This document shows positions 10,950 through 21,203 of a stretch of DNA of 64,000 nt, piece by piece (position 1 is the stretch's first letter; every line of letters starts with the position of its first letter). This stretch comes from Quercus robur (taxonomy: Eukaryota; Streptophyta; Magnoliopsida; Fagales; Fagaceae), in the NCBI RefSeq assembly GCF_932294415.1, contig NC_065535.1:9136782-9200781 (forward strand). Direction: 5' to 3'. The notes beneath the pieces were generated by a model, which worked only from the letters and a program-made list of their open reading frames with translations, was not told the origin of the DNA and made no database searches. A program made the translations under genes and the position numbers.

Positions 10950-11027
10950 GTCTTTCAATTGTCCAAAAGTGCAACCCCAATGCTACTTTATTAGTGCATG
11001 AAAATACAATGCAGCGCATTGGAAAAG
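10950..11027 (+). pseudogene. LACTB2-like exon: LSIVQKCNPNATLLVHENTM
   Basis: The exon encodes GLSIVQKCNPNATLLVHENT then MQRIGK, matching the family segment directly after the HHHHDHVDG motif. Phase fits the previous exon (G split after its first base). The donor GTTATG follows IGK. The expected AG acceptor is instead TG (ttgtttctg|gtcttt), so normal splicing would be impaired. The next expected exon (DDWSLGY to the residues before GHTDGH) was searched for by eye up to 29030 and not found. Confidence 0.85.
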
Positions 11028-11534
11028 GTTATGATTCTAACATTATAGTTTTGTGTCTAATGGTTGAGATTACCGATTGTTTAAAGATATTATGTTGTTC
11101 CTTAGATCTTCTATCTTTACTCATTATTTTGGTGTATTAAATTGATGACCAGTGTTCATAGAATCTTAAACTGCATCTATCAATTAAAAAAGAAGTAGAT
11201 GCCATGCCAAAGCATTATGGCTCCTAGACATATTCTTTTCAAATATTGAAGCTCTTTGAGCAGTGTGGATTTGCAGTAATAATCCTAAAATAATCTCATA
11301 ACTTAAAGAAAGCCTGTATCAACCTTTCAGGGTCCAATACATGAGGTCTCAGTTAAAAATTGTGTAAGAGGTAAAGTTTTATCAAATTCATGGATTTAAA
11401 GCATGAACCCAACTCCAATTTTGCTAGGATTAAGGCTTAGTTGAGATAAGCTGTATGTAATAAGTAAATACTCTATGCACAGGTAAACTCAAATTAGCTA
11501 CAGTAAGAAGCTTAAGTTGAATATACTTGACTTT
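11028..11534. other. intron with RTE-type tail relic
   Basis: Nothing coding was recognised. Around 11416-11445 the words 'ttttgctaggattaaggctt' and agttgag resemble the RTE/SINE tail seen at 5.2 and 19.8 kb. Confidence 0.35.
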
Positions 11535-12683
11535 GAGCATTCTCATCAGGTGTGCCAAATGCCAAATATTTGTCATTTGACACATCAAACACAAAAAACA
11601 GAGCATCATGAGGTGTGCTAAATGTGCTAAAATTTTGAGAAATGCTACAGTACACTCTTATCTTTGGCATGGTACGGATGAGAATGCAATATGCATTTAT
11701 TATTATTTTTATTCATTTTTCTCCCTCATCCCGATTAAAATATATCATCATCTTCATGTTCAGTCACTCATTTTCTGCTTCTTCATCTCCACTCTCCCAT
11801 ACTCTTTTCTTCTCCCCTCTTCCCTTTTGCTCTATTCTCTTCCCATTCATGAATCATGAGCCAACACCGATTTCCTCTCTACCATCTCACAAATTCCACC
11901 ATCATTGATCTATAAAATCTCCTTCACCGGTTTTTTTTCCCCTTTTTTCGCTCTCTCCTCACTGATCTATGATCTCATACGTCAAGAGACAGAGACTGCC
12001 CAGGCTCGCCACTAATCACTGACCCACTTTGCGATGAAGAGGAACTCTAGTGTGAAGGAAACGGTGGCTGGAAGTGAAAACTTCCATCAATGACGGCGAT
12101 GGAGGTGGTTGTCCTGATCTGATTGTCACTCTTGAAAGGTAACAAACACTGAAGGAGGAGAGAAAAAAAATGTCTTGGTGTATGTCTAGCTTAAACCCAT
12201 CCAAAATGTCTCAGTGTATGTCCAATTCAATTTATGATTTTAGTGTAAGTTGTAATTAATTTTATAATTGATTTGGTGGATTTGAGATGTGGTTTTGTTT
12301 GATTTGGTGGATGTGGGTTTGTGCCGGTGGTGGGTTTGGGATGTGGGTTTGTGTTGATCTCTCTGGTTGTGTGTGTGTGTGTGTGTGGTTTTTTTTTTTT
12401 TTTTTTTTTTTTTTTTGAGATGGTGTTGGTGGATGTGGGTTTGTGCCGGTGGTGGCTGTCGGTGTTGATGCGGCAATGGTTGTTGGTGGCCGTTGTTGCG
12501 GCAGTGGTGGTTGTGCCGTTGTTGTTGTTGACGATGATGATGATAGGGAGTAGTTAATATATTATTTTAATGTGTAGTAAATATTATTTTAATGTATAAT
12601 ATTGAAGGATAAAACATCCGATAAATGAAATGTCAAATTGATATTTTTTATGAGAGAGCTTATAAAAATGGTCTTAGATGCTC
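11535..12683. mobile_element. possible non-autonomous DNA element with GAGCAT ends
   Basis: The left end gagcattctcatcagg and the reverse complement of the right end (gagcatctaagacc) share GAGCAT and a few further bases, with ttt on both outer sides. The interior has G/T-rich degenerate repeats (gatgtgggtttgtgccggtg occurs in similar forms twice) and a microsatellite. No transposase is seen. The boundaries are tentative. Confidence 0.3.
12368..12416 (+). repeat. (GT)10 plus T28
   Basis: A GT microsatellite runs directly into a 28-base T tract. Confidence 0.9.
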
Positions 12684-13284
12684 TTTGTGCTGCTGTATCC
12701 CCATTAAGGAATTTGACTGAACAAACTGTGTTTGCTGCAACTGCCAGCTGCCAGTGCACCTTGCTTCATTGAATTTTCTTGCCTTTTTCCAGTTAGTAGT
12801 CTTCCTATCCTTTATTGCTTTTAATTTGGGGCACACAATTGAAAGATATTTCTGCAATAGAATGGCGACATACTGACATTTAAGCAAGGAAATTTTTCAA
12901 TTAAAATTAATGACATGCCAGAATGCTCCTAGCTCAATTATGTGAAGGACATACATGAAAGCATTGTCTTTGCATGATAGTACGCAAAAGTCAAAGTGAG
13001 AAATTTTTGAGAAGGCTTCCTTTCAGAATTCTGGTTTGATGGTGACATAATGGAGTGTAAATTTAGTAAAAGAAAACATAAAGATGAAGGGGTTGGAAGA
13101 CTTAGGCCTGTTTGATAGAAGAATTTGAGTAATGTTATTTGTATTTTTTTGAAATATCTGTAGGTGAAAAAGTGTGTAAAAATATGTATAATATTGTTTA
13201 AAAACTAAAAACATGTGTTTAAGATGCTCTACAAAATGGTCCTTAATGGTCAAGAGATACCAAGGAGTGAGAGCTTTCAATAAC
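12684..13284. other. intron sequence, nothing recognised
   Basis: AT-rich sequence with no domain or repeat that I can name. Confidence 0.4.
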
Positions 13285-13376
13285 TTAAATCAATAATTTG
13301 TATGGATGGAAAGATTGGAGAAGATATGAATCATAGGATAGAGCAGGGTGGATAAAATGGAGAAGCACATTAGAAG

Positions 13377-13653
13377 GGTTAAATTACCGACTGTCCCAAA
13401 AGCTTAAACTATTAGGATATGGTAAATTTAATAATTTAACCAATACTTCTAACACTCCCTCTCACGTGTGGGCCGAAACTACCTTTTAATAAATAAGACC
13501 CAACATGTGGGAATTTAATGGGAGGTAGAGTGGAGGAGATAATGGTCAAACTTAGGATCTCATGTTCTCATACCATGTTAAATTATCAATTGTCCAAAAA
13601 GTTTAAACTATTGGGATATGATAAATTTAATCATTTAACCAATACTTCTAACA
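13377..13653 (+). mobile_element. TRIM-like miniature LTR element (277 bp)
   Basis: Two 78-bp direct repeats, 13377-13454 and 13576-13653, begin (T)G-TTAAATTA and end TTCTAACA, so each has TG...CA type ends with a short inverted repeat. Five-base flanks agaag (13372-13376) and aggag (13654-13658) match at 4 of 5. The internal 121 bp holds no coding sequence, and no standard primer-binding site was recognised. Removing the element restores the RTE reading frame context around GVLCDRR, which confirms the boundaries. Confidence 0.7.
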
Positions 13654-14221
13654 AGGAGTATTATGTGATCGTAGAATACTTGTTAAAACTATGAGACTAG
13701 CTATGCTCTATGGTACTGAATGTTGGGCTGTTAAGAAGGAACGTTCATAAAATGAGTGTAGTTGACATGAGAACAATAAGATGGATAAGTGGAAATCAAG
13801 GAAAGATAGAATTTGAAATAAAGGAATTTGCTTAAAGATAGGAATGATTCCCATTGATAAAAAATGAGGGAGAGTCGCTTGAGGTGGTTCAGTCATGTGT
13901 AGAAGTGGACGATTAATGCAACAGTAAGAAAGAGAAGAGTGAGTTGAATTTTTTTTTTTGATAGGTAATAAATACTTTATTGATAGGAAAAGTACAATGA
14001 GTTAGAGATAGTAAACTCATTACAAAAAAACAGATAAAAACAGATCAAAGGGAAAAGCTAAAAAAATTAATGAAATTAGGCAAAGAAGAACAACATGTAA
14101 AACCCCAAATACGTGACCACTCAAACAAAGTCCTAGTTAGTAAAGACTTCAATGGGTCCACAGTTCTTTCAGTGTCCTCAAATGTTCGGGCATGACGTTC
14201 CTTCCAAGTTAACCACATAAG

Positions 14222-17200
14222 TCACGCAGGTACTATATTCCAAACGTTGGAAGAATGAATGCCCAACCAATTCCACCATGTAGGAAGTAGAGAGACTACT
14301 GTATTCGGCATCACCCATTGAACCCTAAACAAGTAGAAGACTTCACTCCACAAGGTATGGACAAACTTGCAATGTAGTAATAAATGATCCATGGTTTCCT
14401 CCTCACATCGACATAGGCAACACCAATTAATAAGAGGCAAGTTCTTCTTATCAAGGTTATCTACTGTGAGAATCCCACCCCTAGCAATTGTCCATAAGAA
14501 AAAAGACACCCTTCTAGGAACCTTAACACTCCAAATGCATTGCTAAGGGAAAAAAACCAACGGAGCTTTCAATAATGATTTATAAAAAGAATGTACATTA
14601 AAGACACCACTATGATTCAATTGCTAAACCATGGTATCATCACCCCCCATAGGTATTTTGGATGAGTTATGTGCGAAAAAAGCATAAAACCTTGCCTTCT
14701 CCCAATCTAGAAACTCACGGCGGAAGAGTAAGTTCCATCTTCTATCACCCCCGTCAAGTGCAATGTCAACCATATCAGAAATCCTAGCTTCTTTATCCAC
14801 AGCACAAGCAAACAATTTCGGATACAATTCTTTCAAAGAAGTAGGACTACTCTAAGGATCATGCTAGAGCCGAATACGAGAACCCTCTCCAGCCGCATAC
14901 AACACATGACCAAATAAACTCTCCACCCCCTTCCTAATGTTCTTCCACATCCCATAGCCATGTGTTTCTCTAACAGCTCTATTGCACCAGCCACCACTAC
15001 CTTCCCCATATTTGGGGGCTATGACTTGACGCCATAAGTGTGTGTCCTCCTTCCCAAAGCACCAAAGCCACTTCCCTAGTAAAGCTTAGTCAAACAACCC
15101 AATCCTTTGGATCCCCAAACCACCTGCCTCCACCTACCACACAACCTTTTCCCAAGCAATAAGTGAATATTTAAATACATCAGTAGATCTCCCCCCTAGG
15201 AAATTCCTCTGGATCCTCTCTAATCTGTCCGCCACATGTTGTGGAATTGTAAACAAAGATAAATAATAAGTGGGAAGGCTTGATAAAGTACTCTTCAATA
15301 AAGTAAGCCTACCCCTTTTTGACAGATATAATTGGTTCCAACTTGAAAGCTTTTTCTCCATCCTTTCTATAATAGGTTTCCAAATCGAAGAATCCTTATA
15401 ATGAGCCCCTAAAGGCATACCCAAGTAAGTCATGGGTAAATGGCCAACCTTACAACATAAAATGCGGGCCAAAGCATCCAAATTCCTAACCTTACCAACT
15501 GGCACAATCTCACACTTACCAATATCTACTTTCAAGCCTATGATAGATTCAAAGAAGATCAAAACCATACGAATATATAATAATTGTTTGCTGGAAGTGC
15601 CACAAAAAAGAATAGTATCATCAGCAAATAAAAGATGAGAAATGTGAGAACCTCCTCCTCCCACAGTAGGGCTTGCTTGGAAATTGCTAAGAAAGCCTCC
15701 ATCTTCTGTCTTCTTCAACAACCTACTCAACACCTCCATCACCGACAAGAACAAGAGTGGATATAAGGGATCCCCTTTCACGTGAACTACCAAGGAAATA
15801 CACGCCTTCATCCATCTCCCCCACTTCTCCCCAAAACCCATCCTCTCCATAAGATAAAACAAGCCACTCTAGTTTACATGATCTTAAGCCTTCTCAATAT
15901 CTAATTTAACAATTACACCCCAGAGTTCCACTCTCTAGTCTACTGTCCAGGCATTCGTTTGCAATAAGAACGGAATCAATAATCTGTCTTTCCCCAACAA
16001 AGGAGTTTTGGGAGTTGGAAATCAATTTATCTAAAACCAATCAAAGTCTATGTGCCAACACCTTTGACAAAAGCTTATACAAGCTATCCACATGGCTAAT
16101 AGGGTGAAAGTCTCTAATATTAACCGCATTAGTTTTCTTAGGTATCAAACACAAAAAGGTGGCATTGAGAGATTTTTCAAAAATACATTTTTTATGGAAG
16201 TTTGCAAAGAAAGCCAAAATATCCCTCTCAAGCACACACCAACATTTTTGGAAGAAGGCCATGATAAAGCCATCAGGGCCAGGAGCCTTATCACCCTTAG
16301 CTTCCCAAAGAGCTGCAATAATCTCCTTCTTAAACTCCCTGTCTAGGGAAAGCTGATTAGTTTCATCCAGATTTGCAAACTCTAGGCCATCAACAGTGGG
16401 CCTCTAAGATTCCAACTCTTGATATAAAGACTCATAAAAACCCATCGCTTGATCTTGAATCTCTGACTCCGCCTCATACAAAATACCATCAACCTCCACA
16501 CCCCTCATAGTATTAGCTCGTCTATGAGAATTGGCAAGCCTATGAAAAAATCTAGTATTATTATCCCCTTCTTTTAAAAATAGAGCTTTCGATTTCTGCC
16601 TCCAATAAATCTCTTCCAAGGAAGCTAAATACTCAATTTTAGCCTTGACTTCAGTTCTTCTTGTTATATTTGCCAGAGACAAAGATTGCACCCCTTCTCT
16701 CAAATCAAGATCCAAGAGTTCAAACAACAAACATTTCTTCCTAAAAGACACATCCCCAAAAACATGTTTATTCCAATGCTTCAAATCTCCCTTAAGAGCC
16801 TTGAATTTACAGGCTAGAACATAACTAGGAGGCCCCATAAAGTGATATCCGTTCCACCACTCCCGAACTCAATCTCAACAACCCTCCACTTTAAGCCACA
16901 TATTCTCAAATTTAAAAGAAATCTTCCCCCTCGACATACCACCTGCCTCCACAAGAAGAGGACAGTGATCCGAAATCACACGAGGAAGAGGCCTTTGAGT
17001 CACATCCAAGAAGTGATCCTCCCAGTCAGCGGACACCAAAACTCTATCAATTCTAGACATAGAAAGGTTCTTGGAGTCATGAAACCATGTATACTCATCC
17101 CTATCAGAAGTAGATCAACCAAAAAATTCCTCTCAATAAAGTTCAATAATTTGAGCATGGCTGGACTAAAAGAGGTACAACTGAGACGCTTTGCTGGAGA

Positions 17201-17644
17201 TATGATGATATTGAAGTCACCAAAGACACACCAAGCCGAGCTCCACCTTACTTTTACACTATCAAGTTTAGTCCACAAAGCATCCCTAAGCCCAGCAGCA
17301 GTTGGACCATACACGCTCGTACAAATCCAAACAGACCCATCTACCACACCTTTCAACACAATAGAAACAGAAAAGCAGCCAACCACATAGTCAATTTTTT
17401 CATACACCCGCTTGTCCCAAATCAAAAGAACTCCCCCTGTTGTGTGAATGGCATCCAAAGCTACCCAATTAACAAAAGGGCTGCCCTAAAGACTTTTCAC
17501 AACAAAAGAATTAGCATAGTCCAGTTTTGTTTCTTGAAAACACACAACATCACATTTCCACTCCTTGAGTAAATTCTTCACAGTATCCCTCTTTTGAGGA
17601 TTGTTTAATCCTCTCACATTCCAAGATAGGATTTTCAAATTCAT
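14222..17644 (-). pseudogene. L1 ORF2 remnant: endonuclease, reverse transcriptase, zf-RVT
   Basis: Reading from 17644 downward: the endonuclease start (WNVRGLN), AP endonuclease body with GDFN near 17200, linker, RT palm with the catalytic FADD box near 15620, the thumb-like region ending about 15134, and the zf-RVT Cys/His cluster near 14400. ORF2 nicks target DNA and primes reverse transcription from the nick. Stops are spread through it, for example an amber after VVKSL at about 17488 and gaps between 15134 and 14836. It is a decayed host-genome LINE. Confidence 0.85.
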
Positions 17645-17649
17645 GGACA

Positions 17650-19503
17650 ACGATCTGAGCCCACCCCGATGGAATTCACATCTTCTCTAGTTCGATGACC
17701 AAATTGTCCATCATAATTAACAGCAGAAACTAAATTCTTGAACTCTCTCATACCTTTTTTAGTTGAAGAGGCAGTGTAATGAAGACTACTTGTAGTAGCT
17801 TGTTTTTCCCACACTTCCTCAAGCTTTTGAAAGAAAGCAATGCATTGCCTTTCACAAGAATCTATAGGAAAGCCTACAAATTCACCAAAACCCTTAACCC
17901 TCCTTTTCACCCACACTAATGGTTCTAAATCCTTCATGAGAAAGTCATCCACTACTCTCTCCTCTGTTACCAAATCGAGACCCTCGCAAGGAGCCCACTT
18001 AGACAAAGGTACAATATCCAAAACATTTCTATCATCCTCATCCTTACCTGAGCTAGTGAAGTTGTCCCAATTCAACATCAACATGTCATCCTCTTTGGAA
18101 TTAGAACCCAGCTCATAGAGAGGAGAGTAACGATTTTGAACCAGCAACTTGTGATTACGATTCATATCTGAGAACTCATAACCCGATAGAGGCTGCGAAA
18201 CCATCTTTGGTGAAGCAATGGGCTTAGTAAAGTCAGATTGACTATTGGACAGCCCATCGGAAAGCCCATATGGGTTTGGAACATCCCTAGAGAATAGACA
18301 ATCCACCGCTAGACAATCAGTAACAATCACAGCGCTTCCCATACAACCAAACACAACCCCACTAGTTTGAGAGCCCACCAAATGACCACCGTCAGCCCCC
18401 GTCACTTCAACGTATCCAGCAGACCTTAGAAGGTCCACACCCATCTCGCCAATGTTCGGAACTCCCATCAGAGGCTTCATGGGTGAAGCAAGGGAAACTG
18501 ACCCTTCATTGGTTTGAGGGCTCACCGAGGAAACACCACCTTTCACAATCTCATCCATGCACCCGTCGAACCTCAGGAGTACTCCACCCATCTTGTTGGT
18601 GCTTAAAGGCATCGTCAGAGTCTTCTCGGCTGAACCATGGGACCCTGACCCTTCTCCCACCTCCCATGAGCTTTGTTCAGTCAACTTCACCAAGTTTTGA
18701 ATGAATTCATTTTGGGCTTTAATGGATTTGGCCTGAGTTGCTTGGTCATTTAAAGCCACAGGCTCTAACAAAATTGGGCCCAATTTTGCTGCTGCTTTTG
18801 GATGGACAAAGTTACTTCATTAGATTTTACGTTAAGCAGCCCTATCAAAAGCAACAATAATTTTGAAAGGGAAATGGGCCTGAGTCCATTTAGCAGAAGG
18901 GCCACGTAAAGGCCTACTACATTTGAGAAGAGTTGGATTATTTGATTTTTGAAAAAAGTCAAATCCCCAAAATCTCTTCTTTTGATTTATAGTCCCAGAA
19001 ATATTTGGCAACTGATTCTCCTGACATAACTCTCTTCCTACTTTCATGTCCTCATTAATTTTTTTCCTAACATGGTTCCTTGAATTTCCGATGGATTTCT
19101 CATGCCCACCAGCAGCAGCAGCCACCTCCTTCCCCAGCCTAGAAGCTGATTTTCCAAAGAAAAAAATACATTGCTTTGTTTCAAGAAAAGCCCAGCCTCC
19201 CATGTTTATCCCTTTTGGTACACGCAAGCAACCACTTCTTGCTCCATTACGGTACTCTGATATCTCCATAAAAAGACAACCCTTATTCGATCTACTACAA
19301 AACTCCAAAATTTTATGATACTTGTGAAACCATTTAAAGAAATGTTTCTTGCTAAAGTCCCACCAGCATAACTCTACCCAATAGGTAATGGTCCCATGCA
19401 ACCCCAATCTACCAACTCGGAGTGAACCTTGATGTTTCCCCCGTTTTTCAGCAATGGAGTATGAATCCATATGCCCCCCATCAAAAGTCAAGAGAAATGA
19501 CAT
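17650..19503 (-). pseudogene. L1 ORF1 remnant
   Basis: Two open blocks, about 19503-18832 and 18783-17641, lie where L1 ORF1 (the RNA-binding protein) should be, directly upstream of ORF2. The first block begins MSFLLTFDGGHMDSYSIAE and includes GGWAFLETKQCIFFF, a pattern seen in plant L1 ORF1 proteins. The second is acidic and low in recognisable motifs. No CCHC knuckle was found. The frame changes between the blocks. Confidence 0.6.
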
Positions 19504-19818
19504 TGAGTCAATACGAAAAGAAAATGAGTTCTTCCCCTTTGACCCCCTTGGTATAGAAGAAGACTTGATTCAAGTTGAGGGAACAAAAAACCCTAGAGGA
19601 AGACCTAAAGTATCATTAGTATAGGTAGTAAAAAATAAGAAACTATTATTAGTAGAAGTAATTAAAAAGAACATGCTAATTAAGGAGGTAATTGAGAGTA
19701 TGGCTTAATATTGGATAGAATAGTGGAAATAAATACATGTGACCTTGATTAGTCTGTTGTGGATATATAGTTGATCCTAAAATTTTGGGATTAAGACTAG
19801 ATTGTTGTTGTGTTTGAG

Positions 19819-19977
19819 CCTTCGTGCGATGGTGCCTTCCACCAAAAGTGACAAGTTGCGGGTTTGAGTCCAGGAATCAACCTCTCCAAGCTACCTACCA
19901 TGCCTCTTCCAAACCCAACAAAAGTGGGAGATTTGGCACTGGGTAAGACCTTTAAGGCTTTGATTATAGTTGTTGTT
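19819..19977 (+). mobile_element. tRNA-derived SINE with RTE-like tail
   Basis: The head has a tRNA-like pol III promoter: an A-box region (cgtgcgatggtgcc) and a B box (gggtttgagtcc, matching GGTTCGANNCC with one change). The body ends 'ggctttgattatagttgttg' plus more TTG, resembling the 3' end of the RTE fragment just upstream. Perfect 7-bp target-site copies gtttgag lie at 19812-19818 and 19978-19984. The element is 159 bp. It was probably moved by RTE machinery through the shared tail. Confidence 0.8.
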
Positions 19978-20049
19978 GTTTGAGGGTGAGGTTAGCAACT
20001 AAAGGTTATGAAAAAGCAATCTATTTATTTTAATTTTTTTCTTATTATA

Positions 20050-21134
20050 TGGTTGAATTTAATCAACCATCTTGTTGGTTTTATTCTGTGCCAAATTTGC
20101 TTGTATTTCAGCATTTAGTAATCATGTATTTAGGTGGGATTGTTGTAAGGGTAGTGAGTGAGATAGAGTGTTGAAATGCTCAAGAGTGTGCAAGAAAACA
20201 GAGACTCGCGACTGGATCTCGTGGGTAACTTGCAGCTTCAAGCTGCTAGAAGCAGCACACGTGCCAAGTATGCCAGAAGTTGAAGCGTCATGCTAGTTGA
20301 AGCACTACAGGACAAAATAAGACAACTGGCCATTCTGTTATCTTGCGGCTGGATCTCGCGACTCAATCAAGCTGCGAGCTACTCCTATTTTGAAAAACCT
20401 GGCTCTTCACATTCCATTCTCACCCCAGTATAAATACCCCTTATACCCACAAAAGAAAGAGAGCTTCCAGAGAGAATTTTGAGAGAGAAACCCTAGTGTT
20501 ATACAAGACTGATTCATCCACAATCTTCACATAAGAGACTCTTCAAATTCCTCAACTCTCTTCCTCTCTATTGTTAAACCCTTGAGAGGTCTTTTACCAA
20601 AACCTTTTTTCACCATATCCATTACTGTGAGAGGGCTGTTTGGTATTCTGGGAAGCAGTTAGGAAGGAACCAATCTACATTGGTTGATGCTATGGTCAAG
20701 TATCAGAATCCGAGAAGCTAGAAAAGAAATAGGTTAGGCGCAACCTCATTGGAGCAAGAAACTTGGAGGGCTTAGGTACACTGGATAGATTAGGTTTGGA
20801 GGGTCTATTGCTGTTCATGTATCCCAACTATATTTTCTAGTGGATTACTTATCGCTTGGAGGGCAGCGGAGAGGTTTTACGTCGAGGGCTTCGGTTTCCT
20901 CTTCGATAACACATCGTGTGTTGTCCTTGTATTTGCATCTTCCTTCCCTTTTATCTTTGCCTTTTATTATCTGCTATGGGTTGTGATTTTAATTGGCTTA
21001 GATTGTTTACAATTTTGTTTATAGGTTTTGTTCATTTTCCGCACACTAGTTGTTTGTTATAAAGCTTGAATTAGTTATTTTGTAATTGGGGGTCTAAACG
21101 TTCAAGAGTGTTTTATATACTATTTGAACTTTCA
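20050..21134 (+). repeat. 5' LTR of SIRE-like Copia
   Basis: It aligns with the other three LTR copies from ggttgaattta to gaactttca. It has a TATA-like 'cagtataaatacccctta' near 20429, and its few TCGCGA motifs are partly decayed compared with the other copies. Confidence 0.85.
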
Positions 21135-21150
21135 ATTGGTATCAGAGCGG
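21135..21150 (+). promoter_or_regulatory. primer-binding site (attggtatcagagcgg)
   Basis: It directly abuts the LTR end. GGTATCAGAGC is the classic plant Copia primer-binding site, pairing with the 3' end of initiator tRNA-Met. Confidence 0.85.
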
Positions 21151-21203
21151 GTACACTTTTAGTGGTTTCATTACCATAGTGTGATCCTTGACTCTCTATT
21201 GAG

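Larger units (their letters stand above)
13949..19555 (-). mobile_element. L1-type LINE, near full length, degenerate
   Basis: The element lies on the minus strand. Its 3' poly-A appears as a T run at 13949-13959 and its 5' end is near 19555, total about 5.6 kb. ORF1 (about 19503-17650) precedes ORF2, which starts at 17644. ORF2 encodes an AP endonuclease (KILSWNVRGLNNPQKRD, CFQETKLDY, VFGDFN), reverse transcriptase (LLFADDTILFC at about 15620; TYLGMPLGA) and a C-terminal zf-RVT domain (FFLWTIARGG, CCLCRCEEETMDHLLLHC, about 14500-14330). Several in-frame stops and frameshifts break both ORFs, so it cannot move. The flanks 'gaagagtgagttgaatt' (left) and 'tagaagaagacttgatt' (right) look like a worn target-site duplication of about 15 bases. 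It interrupts the RTE LINE. Confidence 0.9.
13285..19811 (+). mobile_element. RTE-type LINE 3' fragment, split by two later insertions
   Basis: Three pieces read continuously if the insertions are skipped. 13285-13376 reads LKSIICMDGKIGEDMNHRIE. 13654-13948 reads GVLCDRRILVK, AMLYGTECWAVKK, MSVVDMRTIRWISG and MRESRLRWFSHV. 19556 to about 19811 reads IQVEGTKNPRGRPKVSLV and then the 3' end ('ttttgggattaagactagat' plus TTG repeats). These are the C-terminal RT-distal motifs of plant RTE LINEs (LYG.ECW, MRMLRW-type and RETRLRWFGHV-type). The reading frame carries several stops and the 5' part is absent, as in most old 5'-truncated LINEs. A TRIM sits at 13377-13653 and an L1 at about 13949-19555. 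Confidence 0.75.

Noticed and set aside
12240-12557. Two opposite open frames over a GT/T-rich tract
   Set aside because: Low-complexity translation (poly-Val/Phe or poly-Lys/His) caused by the microsatellite.
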